Assembly: GCF_003173055.1 (NCBI RefSeq)
Contig: NZ_QGLF01000001.1
Span: 875,085 to 939,084, forward strand
Direction: 5' to 3'
Length of the DNA stretch: 64,000 bases
From: Zavarzinia compransoris
GTDB lineage: Bacteria; Pseudomonadota; Alphaproteobacteria; Zavarziniales; Zavarziniaceae
The notes beneath the pieces were generated by a model. It worked only from the letters and a program-made list of their open reading frames with translations, did no database searches and was not told the DNA's origin. Below are positions 61,601-64,000 of the stretch, one piece after another. A program made the position numbers and the translations under genes. Every line of letters starts with the position of its first letter. The first letter of the stretch is position 1.

Positions 61601-62117
61601 GACGGCCGGGGAACAGCGCCTCGAAGCGGGCCAGCAATTCGCGCGCCGCATCCTTCTGCCCCTCGAACAACAGGCGCCCGACCGGGCCCTTGGCGCCGCC
61701 GGCGAGGCACAGCAGGCCCTCGGTCGCTTCCGCCAGGCGCTCGATGGCCACTTCCGGCGGGCGGCCGTGGTCGGGATCGGTATAGGCGGCGCTCGAAAGC
61801 CTGAGAAGATTGGCCAGCCCGGCCGCATTCTGGGCCAGCAGCACGATCGGATCCGGGTCCGGCCGGCGGCCGGCGCGCGGGTCGGTGCTGCCCGGGGGCG
61901 CGATCGACAATTGCACGCCCATGATCGGCTGCAGCCCGCTTTTCACCGCCGTGTCGGAGAATTCCAGGGCGCCGAACAGATTGTTGCTGTCGGTCACCGC
62001 CACCGCCGGCATCTTCGCCTTGGCGACCAGGCCGACCAGTTTCTTGACCGGGATCGCCCCCTCGGACAGGGAAAAAGCGGTGTGGACGCGCAAATGCACG
62101 AAGCCGGCATGGGCCAT
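58644..62117 (-). CDS. dnaE: DNA polymerase III subunit alpha
   Basis: Replicative polymerase, 1157 residues. N-terminal PHP domain ([28 protein letters not shown]), polymerase palm with the catalytic aspartates in [35 protein letters not shown] region, [28 protein letters not shown] (piece: [13 protein letters not shown]), [20 protein letters not shown] and a C-terminal OB-fold plus tau-binding tail. Complete at both ends. The error-prone paralog DnaE2 is at the left edge of the window. Confidence 0.98.
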   Translation of the reverse strand: [1157 protein letters not shown]

Positions 62118-62154
62118 GAAAAGACTCTCCTGAACGAGCCCGATCTTAAGCCAT

Positions 62155-62835
62155 TCAGGCCGGGATCAAACGCCCTTCGTGCATGGTGACCGTGCGGGTC
62201 ATGCGCGCCGCCAGCGCCGGATTATGGGTGGCGATCAGGGCCGACAGGCCCTCGTCCCGGACCAGGTGCAGCAATTCCCCGAACACGAGATCGGCCGTGC
62301 GCTCGTCCAGATTGCCGGTCGGCTCGTCCGCCAGCAGGACCTTCGGCCGGTTGGCCAGGGCCCGGACGATGGCGACCCGCTGCTGTTCCCCGCCCGACAG
62401 TTTCGCCGGGCGATGCCCGGCCCGGGGCGACAGGCCGACCTTGGCCAGCAATTCGTCCGCCCGCTGCCGGGCCCGGCCCTTGCCCGTGCCCGCGATCAAT
62501 TGCGGCATCATGACGTTTTCGAGCGCGGTGAATTCCGGCAGCAGGTGGTGAAACTGATAGACGAAACCGAGCCGGGACAGGCGCAGCCGCGTCCGCTCCT
62601 TGTCCGACAGGTCGCCGGCCGCGGTGCCGACGACGACGACCTTGCCCGCGGTCGGCCGTTCCAGCAGGCCGGCGATATGCAGCAAGGTCGACTTGCCGGT
62701 GCCGGACGGGCCGACCAGGGCGACGATCTCGCCCGGGTGCAGGGTGAGATCGACCCCGCGCAACACGTCCAGCCGCTCCGCCCCCTGGATGAAGGTGCGG
62801 GTGATGCCTTGAAGGTGCAGGCTCGGCTCACTCAT
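62155..62835 (-). CDS. lolD: Lipoprotein-releasing system ATP-binding protein LolD
   Basis: ABC ATPase that powers release of lipoproteins from the inner membrane. 226 residues; Walker [10 protein letters not shown], signature [11 protein letters not shown], Walker [14 protein letters not shown] and the H-loop [11 protein letters not shown]. It overlaps the permease gene by 8 bp and precedes dnaE by 37 bp on the same strand. Confidence 0.97.
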   Translation of the reverse strand: MSEPSLHLQGITRTFIQGAERLDVLRGVDLTLHPGEIVALVGPSGTGKSTLLHIAGLLERPTAGKVVVVGTAAGDLSDKERTRLRLSRLGFVYQFHHLLPEFTALENVMMPQLIAGTGKGRARQRADELLAKVGLSPRAGHRPAKLSGGEQQRVAIVRALANRPKVLLADEPTGNLDERTADLVFGELLHLVRDEGLSALIATHNPALAARMTRTVTMHEGRLIPA

Positions 62836-64000
62836 GGCGCAGCGCCTCCACCGGGTCGAGCCGGGCCGCCCGCCACGAGGGATAGAGCGTGGCCAGGAAC
62901 GACAGGGCGAAGCCCATGGCGACCACGGTCGCGACCTCGCCCACCTCCATCTTTGCCGGAATGCGCGACAGGAAATAGATCTCGTCCGGGAACAGCCGCG
63001 CCCCCGTCAGGCTTTGCAGGAACTGGCGGATCGCCTCGATATTGTCGCAGAACAGCACGCCGAGGGCGAAGCCGCCCAGCGTGCCGATGACGCCGATCGA
63101 GGCGCCGCAGATCAGGAACACGCGCATGATCGCGCCCCGTGTCGCCCCCATGGTGCGCAGGATGGCGATGCCCCTGCCCTTGTCCTTCACCAGCATGATC
63201 AGGGACGAGATGATATTGAAGGCGGCCACCACGATGATCAGGGTCAGGATCAGGAACATCACGTTGCGCTCGACCGCCAGCGCGCCGAAGAAGGTGGCGT
63301 TCAGCACCTGCCAGGTCACCGTCCGCAGGCCCGGCGCCAGCCCCTTGAGCTTCAGGGCGACGTCATTGGACAGGTCCGGGTTCCGCAGCATGACCTCGAT
63401 CGCCGAAACCCCGGCCCCGGTGCGGAAGAAGGCGCGGGCATGGTCGATCGGCATGAAGACGAAGGTGCCGTCATATTCCGCCATGCCCAGGCTGAACAGG
63501 CCGACCACCCGGTAAGCCTTCATGCGCGGCGTGGTGCCGACCACGGTCGCGGTGCCGTTGGGCGACAGGATGGTCACCGTGTCGCCGACATTGACGCCCA
63601 TGCGTTCGGCCATGCGGTTGCCGATCATCACCACGTCGTCGCCCTCGAAGTCGTCGATGGTGCCGGCGACGATATTGTCGGCGACCAGCGGCAGGCGCGC
63701 GAGATCGGCCTTGGACAGGCCGCGCACCAGGCCGCCGCCGGCCTGGCCCCGGGCCGTCACCATCACCTGCGCCTCGACCATGGGCATGGCCGAGACGACC
63801 TCGGGCAGGGTTTCGAACTTGAGCGCCAGCCCCTCGTAATCCATCACCGGCCCGACCTGGGACTGGACGATGACATGGCCGTTGATGCCCAGGATGCGGC
63901 CCATCAACTCGGCCCGGAAGCCGTTCATCACCGCCATCACGATGATCAGGGTGGCGACCCCGAGGCCGATCCCGAGCAGGGAGAACCAGGCGATGATCGA
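62828..64000 (-). CDS. lolC: Lipoprotein-releasing system permease LolC/LolE, 5' end outside window
   Basis: Transmembrane partner of LolD. The frame is open to the right edge; at least the first membrane helix (residues reading [23 protein letters not shown]) is inside, and perhaps 30 N-terminal codons are missing. The periplasmic MacB-like domain follows, then three C-terminal helices and the end [18 protein letters not shown] single LolC/E protein forming a homodimer (LolCE or LolF) is common in alphaproteobacteria, so the symbol is provisional. Confidence 0.94.
   Translation of the reverse strand, partial: SIIAWFSLLGIGLGVATLIIVMAVMNGFRAELMGRILGINGHVIVQSQVGPVMDYEGLALKFETLPEVVSAMPMVEAQVMVTARGQAGGGLVRGLSKADLARLPLVADNIVAGTIDDFEGDDVVMIGNRMAERMGVNVGDTVTILSPNGTATVVGTTPRMKAYRVVGLFSLGMAEYDGTFVFMPIDHARAFFRTGAGVSAIEVMLRNPDLSNDVALKLKGLAPGLRTVTWQVLNATFFGALAVERNVMFLILTLIIVVAAFNIISSLIMLVKDKGRGIAILRTMGATRGAIMRVFLICGASIGVIGTLGGFALGVLFCDNIEAIRQFLQSLTGARLFPDEIYFLSRIPAKMEVGEVATVVAMGFALSFLATLYPSWRAARLDPVEALRHE

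Overview
The window looks like the chromosome of a GC-rich alphaproteobacterium, most likely of the Rhodospirillales type. This rests on conserved gene orders: tpiA-secG-pyrG-kdsA-eno; ppiD-trpE; trpGD-trpC-moaC-moeA followed by lexA and comEC; gltX-gltA; and rpsB-tsf-pyrH-frr-uppS-cdsA-dxr-rseP-bamA-skp-lpxD-fabZ-lpxA-lpxI-lpxB. The LexA boxes of the GTTC-N7-GTTC kind upstream of lexA agree. The species cannot be fixed from the sequence alone.

Left part (1-13.5 kb), accessory and defence region. The 3' part of dnaE2 (error-prone polymerase) is followed by a HEPN/MNT toxin-antitoxin pair and a complete type II-C CRISPR-Cas locus: cas9 (1082 codons), cas1, cas2 and an array of 80 repeats with 79 spacers. 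The array repeat, a minus-strand terminator beside cas2, and an anti-repeat upstream of cas9 all indicate that the array and tracrRNA are transcribed on the minus strand, opposite to the cas genes. The roughly 890-bp gap between the MNT gene and cas9 carries two tracrRNA-like modules with a shared 3' tail and terminator. The cas9-proximal one has a near-perfect anti-repeat but a poor nexus hairpin. The distal one has an intact nexus but an eroded anti-repeat. Each repeat also contains TTGGAC-N17-TAAACT on the minus strand, a plausible built-in promoter, and this is kept even in the degenerate end repeat.

Middle part (13.5-34.4 kb). A small metabolic cassette (GST, VOC protein, LysR regulator, two MaoC-like hydratases, dienelactone hydrolase) precedes enolase/KDO8P/CTP/triosephosphate genes on the minus strand. 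A sugar-nucleotide epimerase and the divergent ppiD-trpE pair follow. Then come a YibQ-type deacetylase-like protein overlapping trpE tail to tail, a fused trpGD, trpC, moaC, moeA, an aminopeptidase and lexA with two SOS boxes.

Right part (34.4-64 kb). comEC, gltX and gltA come first, then a long minus-strand block for lipid A, outer-membrane assembly, isoprenoid, phospholipid, ribosome recycling and translation genes (lpxB back to rpsB). A ketopantoate reductase-like gene and a TonB receptor on the plus strand follow. An AT-rich orphan gene, dnaE, lolD and the start-truncated lolC/E close the window.
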